From NCBI GenBank assembly GCA_031412355.1, contig JANOCR010000376.1, positions 1 to 15,922 on the forward strand: a DNA stretch of 15,922 bases, in the 5' to 3' direction. The position numbers were made by a program, and so were the translations under genes. The notes under the pieces were generated by a model. That model was given only the letters and a program-made list of their open reading frames with translations. It had not been told where the DNA came from and did no database searches. Positions 6,165-13,157 of the stretch are shown piece after piece (position 1 is the first letter of the stretch; the number at the start of each line of letters is the position of its first letter). This DNA comes from JAENVT01 sp031412355 (GTDB taxonomy: Bacteria; Actinomycetota; Acidimicrobiia; Acidimicrobiales; Ilumatobacteraceae).

Positions 6165-7024
6165 CCGATGTGTTGCTGGTGGCTCACCACGACAGGATGG
6201 AGGCCGCCGCGCTGGCCAGATCGGCGTCGGCATGGTTGACCGAACACGGCCACACCGCGTGGATGACGCCCGAGGACGCCGAGCCGTTGGAGCTGCTGGA
6301 CCTTGTCAGCGAACGCAAGCCGCAATCGGCAGGCCTGGCGCTGAGCCTGGGCGGCGACGGCACGATGCTGCGCGCCGTAAAGATGCTGGGCGGGGCAGGC
6401 GTGCCGATCATCGGCGTCAACGTCGGCCTGCTCGGCTACCTCACCGAGCTCGAGCCGCCCGCTCTGCCCGCCGCACTCGAGCGGTGGGCCGCCGGCGCGG
6501 AGGCCGGTCAATGGCGGGTCGAGGAACGGATGATGCTCGAAGCTACGTTGCGGCGCAGCGGTGCCGACGAGATCGAGACCTGGACCGCGTTGAACGAAGC
6601 GGTCATCGAGAAACAACAAGCAGGGCACACGGTCCGATTGTTGGTACGAATCGACGGGGCGGTGTTCACCTCGTACGCCGCCGATGGCTTGATCATCGCC
6701 ACGCCCACTGGCTCGACCGCGTACTCGCTGTCGGCACGCGGTCCGGTGGTTTCGCCGACACATCGCGCATTGCTGCTGACTCCCGTGTCACCGCACATGC
6801 TGTTCGACCGCTCGCTGGTGCTGAATCCCGACGAGGAGGTCGAGATCGAAGTCATTGGTCATCGTGCCGCGACACTCTCGATCGACGGTCGATCGGCGGC
6901 AAGTCTGTCGGAAGGCGACACCGTGGCCGTTCGGGCGTCGACATCGGTGGCGCGATTCGTGCGCTTCGGCGAGCGTCGGTTCCATCAGATCCTGAAGACC
7001 AAGTTCGGTTTGTCGGACCGCTGA
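6161..7024 (+). CDS. nadK: NAD kinase (ATP/polyphosphate-NAD kinase)
   Basis: NadK phosphorylates NAD to NADP and is the sole de novo source of cellular NADP. With the ATG at 6161, which overlaps the tlyA stop as ATGA, the product is 287 residues, normal for the family. Motifs are the diacylglycerol-kinase-like SLGGDGTMLRA (GGDGT at 64-68), GVNVGLLGYLTE (86-96), the substrate-binding Asn145-Glu146 in ALNEAVI, DGLIIATPTGSTAYSLSA (175-192), and PVSPHMLFDRSLVL (208-221). The usual SAGGP turn after TPTGSTAY reads SARGP here (192-195). The frame is open upstream to 6077, but that part lies inside tlyA, does not resemble NadK and has no better start. The last base of the TGA is directly followed by the recN ATG, so the three genes form one transcription unit. 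Confidence 0.95.
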   Translation: MTDVLLVAHHDRMEAAALARSASAWLTEHGHTAWMTPEDAEPLELLDLVSERKPQSAGLALSLGGDGTMLRAVKMLGGAGVPIIGVNVGLLGYLTELEPPALPAALERWAAGAEAGQWRVEERMMLEATLRRSGADEIETWTALNEAVIEKQQAGHTVRLLVRIDGAVFTSYAADGLIIATPTGSTAYSLSARGPVVSPTHRALLLTPVSPHMLFDRSLVLNPDEEVEIEVIGHRAATLSIDGRSAASLSEGDTVAVRASTSVARFVRFGERRFHQILKTKFGLSDR

Positions 7025-8653
7025 ATGCTTCACGAACTGCACATCGAGTCGATGGGTGTGATCGACACGCTCGACCTCGTGCTGCAGCCCGGGCTTACTG
7101 CGTTCACCGGCGAGACCGGTGCGGGCAAGACCATGCTGGTCGAAGCGATCAACCTGTTGGTCGGCGGACGTGCCGACCCTGCAATCGTCAGGTCTGGCGC
7201 CACCGAAGCGCGGGTCGAGGGCAGGTTCGTGGTCGGCGATGACGAGTATGTCGTTGCTCGGGTGATACCGACTGACGGCCGATCGCGTGCGTACGTCAAT
7301 GGTCGGCTCGCCACGGCCACAACGTTGGCCGAATTGGGAGCGCGCACTGTCGATCTGCACGGCCAGCACGCCCATCAGAGCCTGCTGGCGGTTGCCGCCC
7401 AGCGCGAGGCACTCGACCGGTTCTGCTCAACCGACCTGGAGCCACTGCGAACGGCCCGCGCTCGGTTGACCGAGATCGACGCATCGCTGGCGGCCTTGGG
7501 CGGCGATCAGCGTTCGCGGGCACGCGAAGTCGACCTGCTGCGCTTCCAGGTCGGCGAGTTGGCGGGCGCGGCGATCACCGACGCAGACGAGGACGAGCGG
7601 CTGGCGGCAGAGGAGGACGCACTCGCCGACGCGGCGGCTCATCGCGAGGCGGGCCAATCGGCGCTGGAGGCGCTGACGGACGGTGCCGCCGATCTCGGCG
7701 GCGGCGACCGTCGCCACGCGGCCGCCGACAGCCTCGCGCTTGCGCTGCGCGCGCTGCACGGTCGAGCGCCGTTCGAGGAATTCAACGGCCGCCTGCTGGC
7801 GGTGGCCGCCGAGCTGACCGAACTCGGTCGAGACCTGCGGGCCTTCACCGAGCAGCTCGAGGAGGATCCGCAGCGCCTCGCCGAGATTCGCGTTCGTCGA
7901 CAGCTGTTGCACGACATGCGCCGCAAGTACGGCGACTCGTTGGCCGACGTGATCAGGTTTCACAGCGAGGCCGAGGCTCGTCTGGCCGAGCTCGAGGGCT
8001 ACGACCAACGCGTGTCCGCACTGGAGCACGAGCGCGCCGGTGCGGCCGTAGCCGAACGAGAGGCCGCGCAGCGGGTCGCCAAGGTGCGCAGGTCCGGCGC
8101 GACCCGGCTGGCCGTGGCCGTGCGCGACGTCGTGCGTTCGCTGGCCATGCCCCACGCGGAGATGGAGGTGACCGTCGGCAGCGAAGCGCCGGGCGACGAC
8201 GTCATGTTCCTGATCGCCGCCAACCCCGGTCTACCGATGCTGCCACTGTCGCGTGTGGCCAGCGGCGGCGAGCTGGCTCGCACCATGCTGGCACTTCGAC
8301 TGGTGTTGACCGAGGCTCCTGAGACGTTGGTGTTCGACGAGGTCGACGCCGGGATCGGCGGCACGGCCGCCACCGCTGTTGCCGAGTCACTCGCGCGACT
8401 CGGTCGTCGTCATCAGGTCATGGTGGTCACCCACCTCGCCCAAGTTGCCGCGCTCGCCGATACCCAGATCATGGTCACCAAGAACGTCAGCGCCGGATCG
8501 GGCGGTGACGCCATCACCACAGCGTCGGCCCGCAACGTTGAGGGCGCCGATCGCGTCGACGAGGTCGCCCGGATGTTGAGCGGCCAACAGGCGGGCGACT
8601 CTGCTCGGCGACACGCCGCCGATCTACTCGCTGACCGCCTGCGCCTTTCGTAG
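7025..8653 (+). CDS. recN: DNA repair protein RecN (SMC-like ATPase)
   Basis: RecN is an SMC-family ATPase that acts early in recombinational repair of double-strand breaks. The 542-residue product has an N-terminal ATPase half with Walker A GETGAGKT (29-36), the RecN-typical DLHGQHAHQSLL around 112-124, and a long charged middle of Glu/Arg/Ala-rich coiled coils (about 145-360). The C-terminal half carries the ABC signature ASGGELARTML and Walker B TLVFDEVDAGIGG, then VMVVTHLAQVAALAD. The coiled-coil arms are short, as usual for RecN. It begins immediately after the nadK stop. The last 30 bp overlap the 3' end of the convergent PAP2 gene. M. tuberculosis also has recN here, followed by steA and mctB, which are absent from this window. 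Confidence 0.96.
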   Translation: MLHELHIESMGVIDTLDLVLQPGLTAFTGETGAGKTMLVEAINLLVGGRADPAIVRSGATEARVEGRFVVGDDEYVVARVIPTDGRSRAYVNGRLATATTLAELGARTVDLHGQHAHQSLLAVAAQREALDRFCSTDLEPLRTARARLTEIDASLAALGGDQRSRAREVDLLRFQVGELAGAAITDADEDERLAAEEDALADAAAHREAGQSALEALTDGAADLGGGDRRHAAADSLALALRALHGRAPFEEFNGRLLAVAAELTELGRDLRAFTEQLEEDPQRLAEIRVRRQLLHDMRRKYGDSLADVIRFHSEAEARLAELEGYDQRVSALEHERAGAAVAEREAAQRVAKVRRSGATRLAVAVRDVVRSLAMPHAEMEVTVGSEAPGDDVMFLIAANPGLPMLPLSRVASGGELARTMLALRLVLTEAPETLVFDEVDAGIGGTAATAVAESLARLGRRHQVMVVTHLAQVAALADTQIMVTKNVSAGSGGDAITTASARNVEGADRVDEVARMLSGQQAGDSARRHAADLLADRLRLS

Positions 8654-9421
8654 GGATCGAGCCCGCATCAGCCGCAGAACCTGACTGGCCGCGATGAAGA
8701 TGATCGCACCACCGACCGCGTCGAGCCAGTAGTGGTTGGCAGTCACGACGATGGCCAGCAGGGTCATCGCCGGGTAGATCACACTGAGCGACCGCACGGC
8801 GGGATGCCGGGCGAACGACCACCACAACGTTCCGCACCACAACGCCCACCCGAAGTGCAAGCTGGGCATAGCCGCGAACGGGTTGGCGATGGCCTTCGCC
8901 GCGCTGGAGTGGTAGGACCACAGTCCCCCGATGGTGTCGAGTGTGTCGACGAAGCAGTCGTGACACGGATACATACGCGGCGGAGCCAGCGGGAACGAGA
9001 AGTACCCGATGAGGGCCAGGGCCGTGGTCATGCCGAGCAGGTTGCGGTACTGGCGGTAGTGCTGGTGCCGGCGAAGGTAGACCCACAGCAGCAACCCACC
9101 GGTGATGATGAAGTGCAAAGTGCCGTAGTACACGTTCATAACCTTGATGAACCATGTAGCCGGCAGGAACGCCTTCTGAACGGCTGACTCGTTGTAGATG
9201 TGCAGAAAGCGCTCGAGATCGATGAGGTAGAGCTGATTGCGGAAGGCCCGCGGTCGCACCTTGCCGAAGTGAGCGAATCGCCGGATCAGTTCGTAGCTGT
9301 AGTAGAAGACGAGCACGATGATGAGCTCGCGCAACCAATGCGATCTCGGGGCCGGTGTGGTCTCCGTCAGATCACGGTGCGCCTCGGAGGGAATCCAATC
9401 CCTCAGCTGGCGGGTCTCCAT
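8624..9421 (-). CDS. PAP2/Aur1-type integral membrane phosphatase or phosphotransferase
   Basis: The 265-residue product is a polytopic membrane protein with about six hydrophobic segments (roughly 31-46, 96-116, 130-146, 190-204, 213-228, 236-249). It carries the Aur1/Ipt1-like form of the PAP2 active site: FPLAPPRMYP (143-152), MPSLHFGW (185-192, with PSLH replacing the usual PSGH) and ANHYWLDAVGG with His230 and Asp234. Relatives hydrolyse lipid phosphates or transfer inositol phosphate head groups, with the site facing the outer side of the membrane; the substrate here is unknown. A CHDC pair (Cys153, Cys156) follows the PPR motif. I chose the ATG at 9421: it precedes a normal N-terminus, and a TAAGCT -10 hexamer lies 7 nt before it. 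The frame extends to a TTG at 9550, but that would overlap the pyrG leader. The gene is convergent with recN, overlapping by 30 bp, and divergent from pyrG. Confidence 0.85.
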   Translation of the reverse strand: METRQLRDWIPSEAHRDLTETTPAPRSHWLRELIIVLVFYYSYELIRRFAHFGKVRPRAFRNQLYLIDLERFLHIYNESAVQKAFLPATWFIKVMNVYYGTLHFIITGGLLLWVYLRRHQHYRQYRNLLGMTTALALIGYFSFPLAPPRMYPCHDCFVDTLDTIGGLWSYHSSAAKAIANPFAAMPSLHFGWALWCGTLWWSFARHPAVRSLSVIYPAMTLLAIVVTANHYWLDAVGGAIIFIAASQVLRLMRARSLRKAQAVSE

Positions 9422-9428
9422 TCGGGGC

Positions 9429-9434
9429 AGCTTA
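9429..9434 (-). promoter_or_regulatory. Putative -10 hexamer TAAGCT giving a leaderless PAP2 transcript
   Basis: Read on the minus strand, TAAGCT is followed by 7 nt and then the ATG at 9421. That spacing would place the transcription start at or next to the first base of the start codon, as in the leaderless mRNAs common in actinobacteria. No Shine-Dalgarno is seen before the ATG, which fits. A -35 element is not evident. Confidence 0.45.
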
Positions 9435-9500
9435 GGCAGACGAGACCGGTGCCAGGGATACGGTCGCGAGCGAGATCCGCGCGAGTGGCGCGCGGCGCGG

Positions 9501-9506
9501 TATGCT
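9501..9506 (+). promoter_or_regulatory. pyrG: Possible pyrG promoter -10 hexamer (TATGCT)
   Basis: TATGCT fits TANNNT and lies 43 bp before the pyrG ATG in the 128-bp divergent gap. Transcription from here would leave a leader of about 35-40 nt containing the strong ribosome site. A -35 match is not obvious in the GC-rich stretch upstream (9475-9484). No pyrimidine-run attenuator of the kind known upstream of pyrG in Firmicutes is visible. Confidence 0.35.
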
Positions 9507-9534
9507 GCAGTCCCGTTGTCAGTTCGCCTGAGAC

Positions 9535-9540
9535 GGAGGT
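9535..9540 (+). promoter_or_regulatory. pyrG: Strong Shine-Dalgarno GGAGGT of pyrG
   Basis: GGAGGT sits 9 nt before the ATG at 9550. It is among the best ribosome-binding sites in the window and fixes the pyrG start at MPKHIFVTGG. Confidence 0.8.
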
Positions 9541-9549
9541 CTTTGTTCA

Positions 9550-11196
9550 ATGCCGAAGCACATTTTCGTGACCGGAGGCGTTGCCAGCTCCCTCGGAAAA
9601 GGTCTCACCGCGTCCTCACTAGGTCGTTTGCTGAAGCTTCGAGGTCTGCGGGTCACGATGCAAAAGCTCGATCCGTACATCAATGTCGACCCCGGCACGA
9701 TGAACCCGTTCGAGCACGGCGAGGTGTTCGTCACCGACGACGGCGGTGAGACTGACCTCGATCTCGGCCACTACGAACGATTCATCGACGAGCCGTTGAC
9801 CCGCAACTCCAATGCCACCACCGGCTCGATCTACCAGGCGGTTCTGGCCGCGGAGCGCCGAGGCGACTACCTGGGCAAGACGGTGCAGGTGATCCCGCAC
9901 ATCACCGACGAGATCAAGCGGCGGATCCACCGGCTCGCCAATGACGACGTCGACGTCGTGATCACCGAGGTCGGCGGCACCGTGGGTGACATCGAGATCC
10001 TCCCGTTCCTCGAGGCCATCCGGCAGTTCCGCAAAGAGGCCGGCCGCGACAACGTGTGCTACCTCCACGTGACGCTGGTGCCGTTCATCGGCCCGTCCGG
10101 CGAACAGAAGACGAAGCCGACTCAGCACTCGGTCACCGAGTTGCGCAGTCGTGGCATCCAACCCGACGTGATCGTGTGCCGTAGCGAAGAGCCGCTCAGC
10201 GACAACCTCAAGCGCAAGATCTCGAACCTGTGCGATGTCGACGAGCGTGCAGTGGTCAATGCCGCTGACGCCGGCAACATCTACGAGCTGCCGTTGATTC
10301 TGCACGACGAGGGTCTGGACGATGTCGTCTGCGATGTGCTGCGACTAGAGGCACCGGTTGATCTCGCACCGTGGCAGACGGTGGTCTCGATGATCGAGGA
10401 AGCCAGCAAGCCGGTGAGGATCGGCCTCATCGGCAAGTACATCAGCCTTCCCGACGCATACCTGTCGGTCGTGGAGAGCTTGAAGCATGCCGGCTTCCAT
10501 CATGGTGCCAAGGTCGAGATCGACTGGATCCAGGCCGAAGATGTCGAAGGCCTGCTGGCCGCCGGCCGTCTAGCCGATCTCGACGGCATGCTGATCCCCG
10601 GCGGGTTCGGCGAGCGCGGCTTCGAGGGCAAGATCGCCGCAGCGGGGTATGCACGCGAGAACGACATTCCCTGTCTCGGCATCTGCCTCGGTCTGCAGGC
10701 GATGACCATCGATTTCGCCCGCAACGTTATGAACCTCACCGGCGCGAACTCGACGGAGATGGATCCCGACACGCCCCATCCCGTGATTGCGTTGATGCAC
10801 GACCAGCGCGACGTCGTCGACAAGGGTGGTACCCAGCGGCTCGGCGCTTACTATGCCATCCTCGACCCCAACACCAGGGTGTATCGGGCATACGGCGAGC
10901 CGGTCGTCAGCGAACGACATCGTCACCGGTGGGAGTTGAACGCTCAGCTGAAGCCGAAGCTCGAAGCGGCCGGTTTGCGATGCAGCGGGCTGTCGCCCGA
11001 CCGTCGCCTGGTTGAGTTCATCGAACTCGAAGATCATCCGTTCTGGGTCGGCACGCAAGCCCATCCCGAGTTCAAGAGCCGCCCCGACCGTCCGCATCCG
11101 CTGTTTCGTGAACTCGTCTACGCCGCCCTGGCTCGACGCGAATCGCGGGCACCGCACCTATTCGTCGTCGACGAAGCCAGCTCGTCTGTCGCGTGA
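9550..11196 (+). CDS. pyrG: CTP synthase (glutamine-hydrolysing)
   Basis: PyrG converts UTP to CTP with ATP and glutamine, the last step of de novo pyrimidine nucleotide synthesis. The 548-residue product has a complete N-terminal synthase domain, MPKHIFVTGGVASSLGKG (1-18), followed by QKLDPYINVDPGTM (38-51), HGEVFVTDDGGETDLDLG (56-73) and EVGGTVGDIE (140-149). A C-terminal class I glutamine amidotransferase domain starts at about residue 290, with oxyanion strand GGFGERG (351-357), nucleophile Cys379 in GICLGLQ, and His505 and Glu507 in AHPEF. Both active sites look intact and the length is normal. Its TGA overlaps the GTG of the Nudix gene (GTGA, 11193-11196). pyrG-Nudix-xerD is a conserved actinobacterial arrangement (M. 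tuberculosis Rv1699-Rv1701). Confidence 0.98.
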   Translation: MPKHIFVTGGVASSLGKGLTASSLGRLLKLRGLRVTMQKLDPYINVDPGTMNPFEHGEVFVTDDGGETDLDLGHYERFIDEPLTRNSNATTGSIYQAVLAAERRGDYLGKTVQVIPHITDEIKRRIHRLANDDVDVVITEVGGTVGDIEILPFLEAIRQFRKEAGRDNVCYLHVTLVPFIGPSGEQKTKPTQHSVTELRSRGIQPDVIVCRSEEPLSDNLKRKISNLCDVDERAVVNAADAGNIYELPLILHDEGLDDVVCDVLRLEAPVDLAPWQTVVSMIEEASKPVRIGLIGKYISLPDAYLSVVESLKHAGFHHGAKVEIDWIQAEDVEGLLAAGRLADLDGMLIPGGFGERGFEGKIAAAGYARENDIPCLGICLGLQAMTIDFARNVMNLTGANSTEMDPDTPHPVIALMHDQRDVVDKGGTQRLGAYYAILDPNTRVYRAYGEPVVSERHRHRWELNAQLKPKLEAAGLRCSGLSPDRRLVEFIELEDHPFWVGTQAHPEFKSRPDRPHPLFRELVYAALARRESRAPHLFVVDEASSSVA

Positions 11197-11774
11197 GTCC
11201 ATCGCCAGCGTTTCGCCACCTCGGCGATCGGCTCGTGCATCAGGGGTACATCTGGAATGTTGCTGTCAGCACGTTCGAAGCCCCCGACGGAGAGCTGTTC
11301 GAGCGCGATGTGATTCGTTCGCCGGGCGCGGTCGGCGTCGTGCCATTGCTGTTCGACGACGGCGTCGCCTCGGTGGTGTGTGTGCGCCAGTATCGCGGGC
11401 CGTTGGATCGCTACCTGCTGGAAGTACCAGCCGGCATGCGCGACGTATCTGACGAACCGCCCGAGGTCACGGCCGAGCGCGAGCTGATCGAGGAGGCCGG
11501 GTTCTCCGCGGGCCGTCTCGAATACCTGACGCACTACTTCTCGTCCGCGGGAATGACTGACTCGACGTTGCATCTCTATCTGGCCACCGAGCTCTCGCCT
11601 GTCGCACGCGATGTGCATGGTCCCGAGGAATCGCACATGGATGTCGTCCACCTACCGCTTGCCGAGGCCGTCGACATGGTCGTGCGCGGCGAGATAAACG
11701 ACGCCAAGACCGTGATCGGGCTACTGCTCGTCGATCGTCGTCTTCGTGAAGGCAGTCTTTGTCCGGCACCGTGA
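11193..11774 (+). CDS. Nudix hydrolase, ADP-ribose pyrophosphatase type
   Basis: The enzyme probably hydrolyses ADP-ribose to AMP and ribose 5-phosphate. The 193-residue protein has the ADPRase features VRQYRGP (64-70), VPAG leading into the Nudix box at 81-104, and SSAGMTDSTLHLYLA (117-131). The box has the catalytic core RELIEEAGF (96-104), but Gly81 to Glu88 has one more residue than the textbook G-x5-E spacing. M. tuberculosis Rv1700 shows, as I recall, the same G-x6-E spacing, so this is a subfamily trait and not a defect. The GTG start overlaps the pyrG stop and the TGA overlaps the xerD start (GTGA at 11771-11774). Substrate assignment rests on subfamily resemblance and neighbours. Confidence 0.9.
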   Translation: MSPSPAFRHLGDRLVHQGYIWNVAVSTFEAPDGELFERDVIRSPGAVGVVPLLFDDGVASVVCVRQYRGPLDRYLLEVPAGMRDVSDEPPEVTAERELIEEAGFSAGRLEYLTHYFSSAGMTDSTLHLYLATELSPVARDVHGPEESHMDVVHLPLAEAVDMVVRGEINDAKTVIGLLLVDRRLREGSLCPAP

Positions 11775-12700
11775 CCGCGACGCCCATGCTCCCACTGGAA
11801 GTCGAGGAGTTCCTGTCGTGGATGGCCACCGAGCGGGGCAGGTCGGCGAACACCCTGGCTGCCTACCGGCGCGACATCCGGGGCTACTGGTCGTGGCTTC
11901 TCGGTCGAGGAGCGACGTTGCAGAGTGTCGACCGCGCTGCGTTGGACGCTTTCGTCAGCGAACGCCGGTCCGCTGGTGGTGCCGCATCGTCGGTCGCTCG
12001 TCAGGTTGCGGCCATCAGGATGCTGCATCGGTTCCTGGCCGAAGAAGGCGTGCGCGCCGACGACCCCACCGTCGACGTCGAGGGCATCCGGGTTCCTGCG
12101 GGCATCCCACATCCACTGACCGAAGCTGAGGTGAACTCGTTGCTGGCTGCACCGTCGACGAACGAGCCTGTTGGTCTACGCGATCGGGCGATGCTCGAGT
12201 TCCTGTACGCGACGGGAGCGCGGATCTCCGAGACCTGCGGGTTGTCGTTGGGCGACTTCGACCATCAGGAGCAACTCGTGCGCCTGCTCGGGAAGGGCTC
12301 GAAGGAGCGCGTCGTGCCGTACGGCCGGCATGCGGCCGCAGCGCTGTCGCAGTGGCTCGGCCCGAGCGGCCGGCCACACCTCGAGCCGCAGCGCTGGGCA
12401 CGCCGCGGCGACGCCGAGGCGGTGTTCTTGAACATGCGCGGGGCACGGTTGTCGCGCCAAGCCGCCTGGGCGCTGGTGAAGAAGTACGGAGACCGCATCG
12501 GCCTCGGCGACAAGCTGTCGCCTCACGTCCTGCGCCACTCGTGCGCGACGCATCTGCTGGATCACGGCGCCGACCTGCGCATCGTTCAGGAGCTCCTCGG
12601 ACATGCCTCGATCTCGACGACCCAGGTTTACACCAAGGTCAGCCAGGAGCGCATGTTCGACGTCTACCGTTCGGCCCATCCGCGGGCGCTCGGCCGATGA
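11771..12700 (+). CDS. xerD: Tyrosine site-specific recombinase XerD
   Basis: Together with XerC, XerD resolves chromosome dimers at dif. From the GTG at 11771 the product is 309 residues. The N-terminal SAM-like core-binding domain (about 5-95) contains EEFLSWMATERGRSANTLAA. In the catalytic domain all six active-site residues are present: Arg151 in ATGARISE, Lys175 in GKGSKERVVP, His252 and Arg255 in SPHVLRHSCATHLL, His278 in LGHASISTT and nucleophile Tyr287 in QVYTKVS. Start choice: the GTG forms a GTGA overlap with the Nudix stop, like the other junctions here. A TTG at 11759 (4 residues longer) has GAAGG 6 nt upstream and is a real alternative. The stop overlaps the next ATG (12697-12700). 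It is a housekeeping Xer and not a phage integrase, judging from its position between pyrG/Nudix and scpA. Confidence 0.93.
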   Translation: MTATPMLPLEVEEFLSWMATERGRSANTLAAYRRDIRGYWSWLLGRGATLQSVDRAALDAFVSERRSAGGAASSVARQVAAIRMLHRFLAEEGVRADDPTVDVEGIRVPAGIPHPLTEAEVNSLLAAPSTNEPVGLRDRAMLEFLYATGARISETCGLSLGDFDHQEQLVRLLGKGSKERVVPYGRHAAAALSQWLGPSGRPHLEPQRWARRGDAEAVFLNMRGARLSRQAAWALVKKYGDRIGLGDKLSPHVLRHSCATHLLDHGADLRIVQELLGHASISTTQVYTKVSQERMFDVYRSAHPRALGR

Positions 12701-13140
12701 GTGTGTCGCAGATCGGTCACCTCGCCCGCCGATTCGTCACGTCGCTGTCGCGGCGTGAGCCCGATGTGGCCGACACAGCATGGGTGGACTCACACCTGCT
12801 CGAGAACGAGTCGGTGCTCTGGCATCGAATGAGCCCGGCGGATCGGCGGCATTCGATTGCCGTCGCCCGGCGCTTCGAGAGGAGTGGATCGTGGACTCGT
12901 GAGGAGATGGCCGGTGCGCTGCTGCATGACGTCGGCAAGATCGAGTCCGGTCTAGGTGTGTTCGGACGCGTCGTCGCAACAGTGGCCGGTCCCCGCACGG
13001 ATCGCTTCCGTCGCTATCACGATCACGAACGCATCGGCGCCGATCTGCTCGCCGTAGCAGGGTCGTCGCAGATCACGATCGAACTGGTGCATGGTCGCGG
13101 TCGCGCGTCTGGCGCGCTTGCCGACGCCGACAACATCTGA
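12697..13140 (+). CDS. Small HD-domain protein (putative metal-dependent phosphohydrolase)
   Basis: The 147-residue protein contains a compact HD domain: His52 in DRRHSIAVARRF, the HD pair His77-Asp78 in ALLHDVGKIESG, His108/His110 in RYHDHERIGADLL, and a C-terminal ALADADNI whose Asp144 could be the last metal ligand. HD proteins hydrolyse nucleotides or other phosphate esters with bound divalent metals; the substrate here is unknown. It is small for the family, with nothing beyond the HD fold except a short N-terminal helix. The ATG overlaps the xerD stop (ATGA). The frame is open upstream to 12352, but that part is an Arg-rich shadow of xerD. It ends 17 bp from the stop of convergent trpS. 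No member of this kind sits here in M. tuberculosis as far as I recall. Confidence 0.82.
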   Translation: MSVSQIGHLARRFVTSLSRREPDVADTAWVDSHLLENESVLWHRMSPADRRHSIAVARRFERSGSWTREEMAGALLHDVGKIESGLGVFGRVVATVAGPRTDRFRRYHDHERIGADLLAVAGSSQITIELVHGRGRASGALADADNI

Positions 13141-13157
13141 CGCGGCCGCTCAACGGG

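Noticed and set aside
6064..7242. 392-codon plus-strand ORF overlapping nadK and recN
   Set aside because: It is an Arg/Asp/His-rich off-frame translation of nadK with no motif; nadK and recN in their own frames are complete.
9618..10305. 228-codon minus-strand ORF opposite pyrG
   Set aside because: It is antisense to a highly conserved CTP synthase with no credible domain of its own.
12352..12696. N-terminal extension of the HD-domain frame inside xerD
   Set aside because: The extension is an Arg/Ala-rich off-frame reading of the xerD catalytic domain; the ATG at 12697 overlaps the xerD stop in the pattern used by neighbouring genes.
11771..12700. Tyrosine recombinase as evidence of a mobile element or integron
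   Set aside because: The gene is a complete housekeeping XerD in its conserved actinobacterial position after pyrG and a Nudix gene; no attachment-site repeats, phage genes or atypical composition surround it.
13141..13157. Possible bidirectional terminator between the HD gene and trpS
   Set aside because: The 17-bp gap has a GCGGCCGC palindrome but no stem of useful length with a T-run on either strand.
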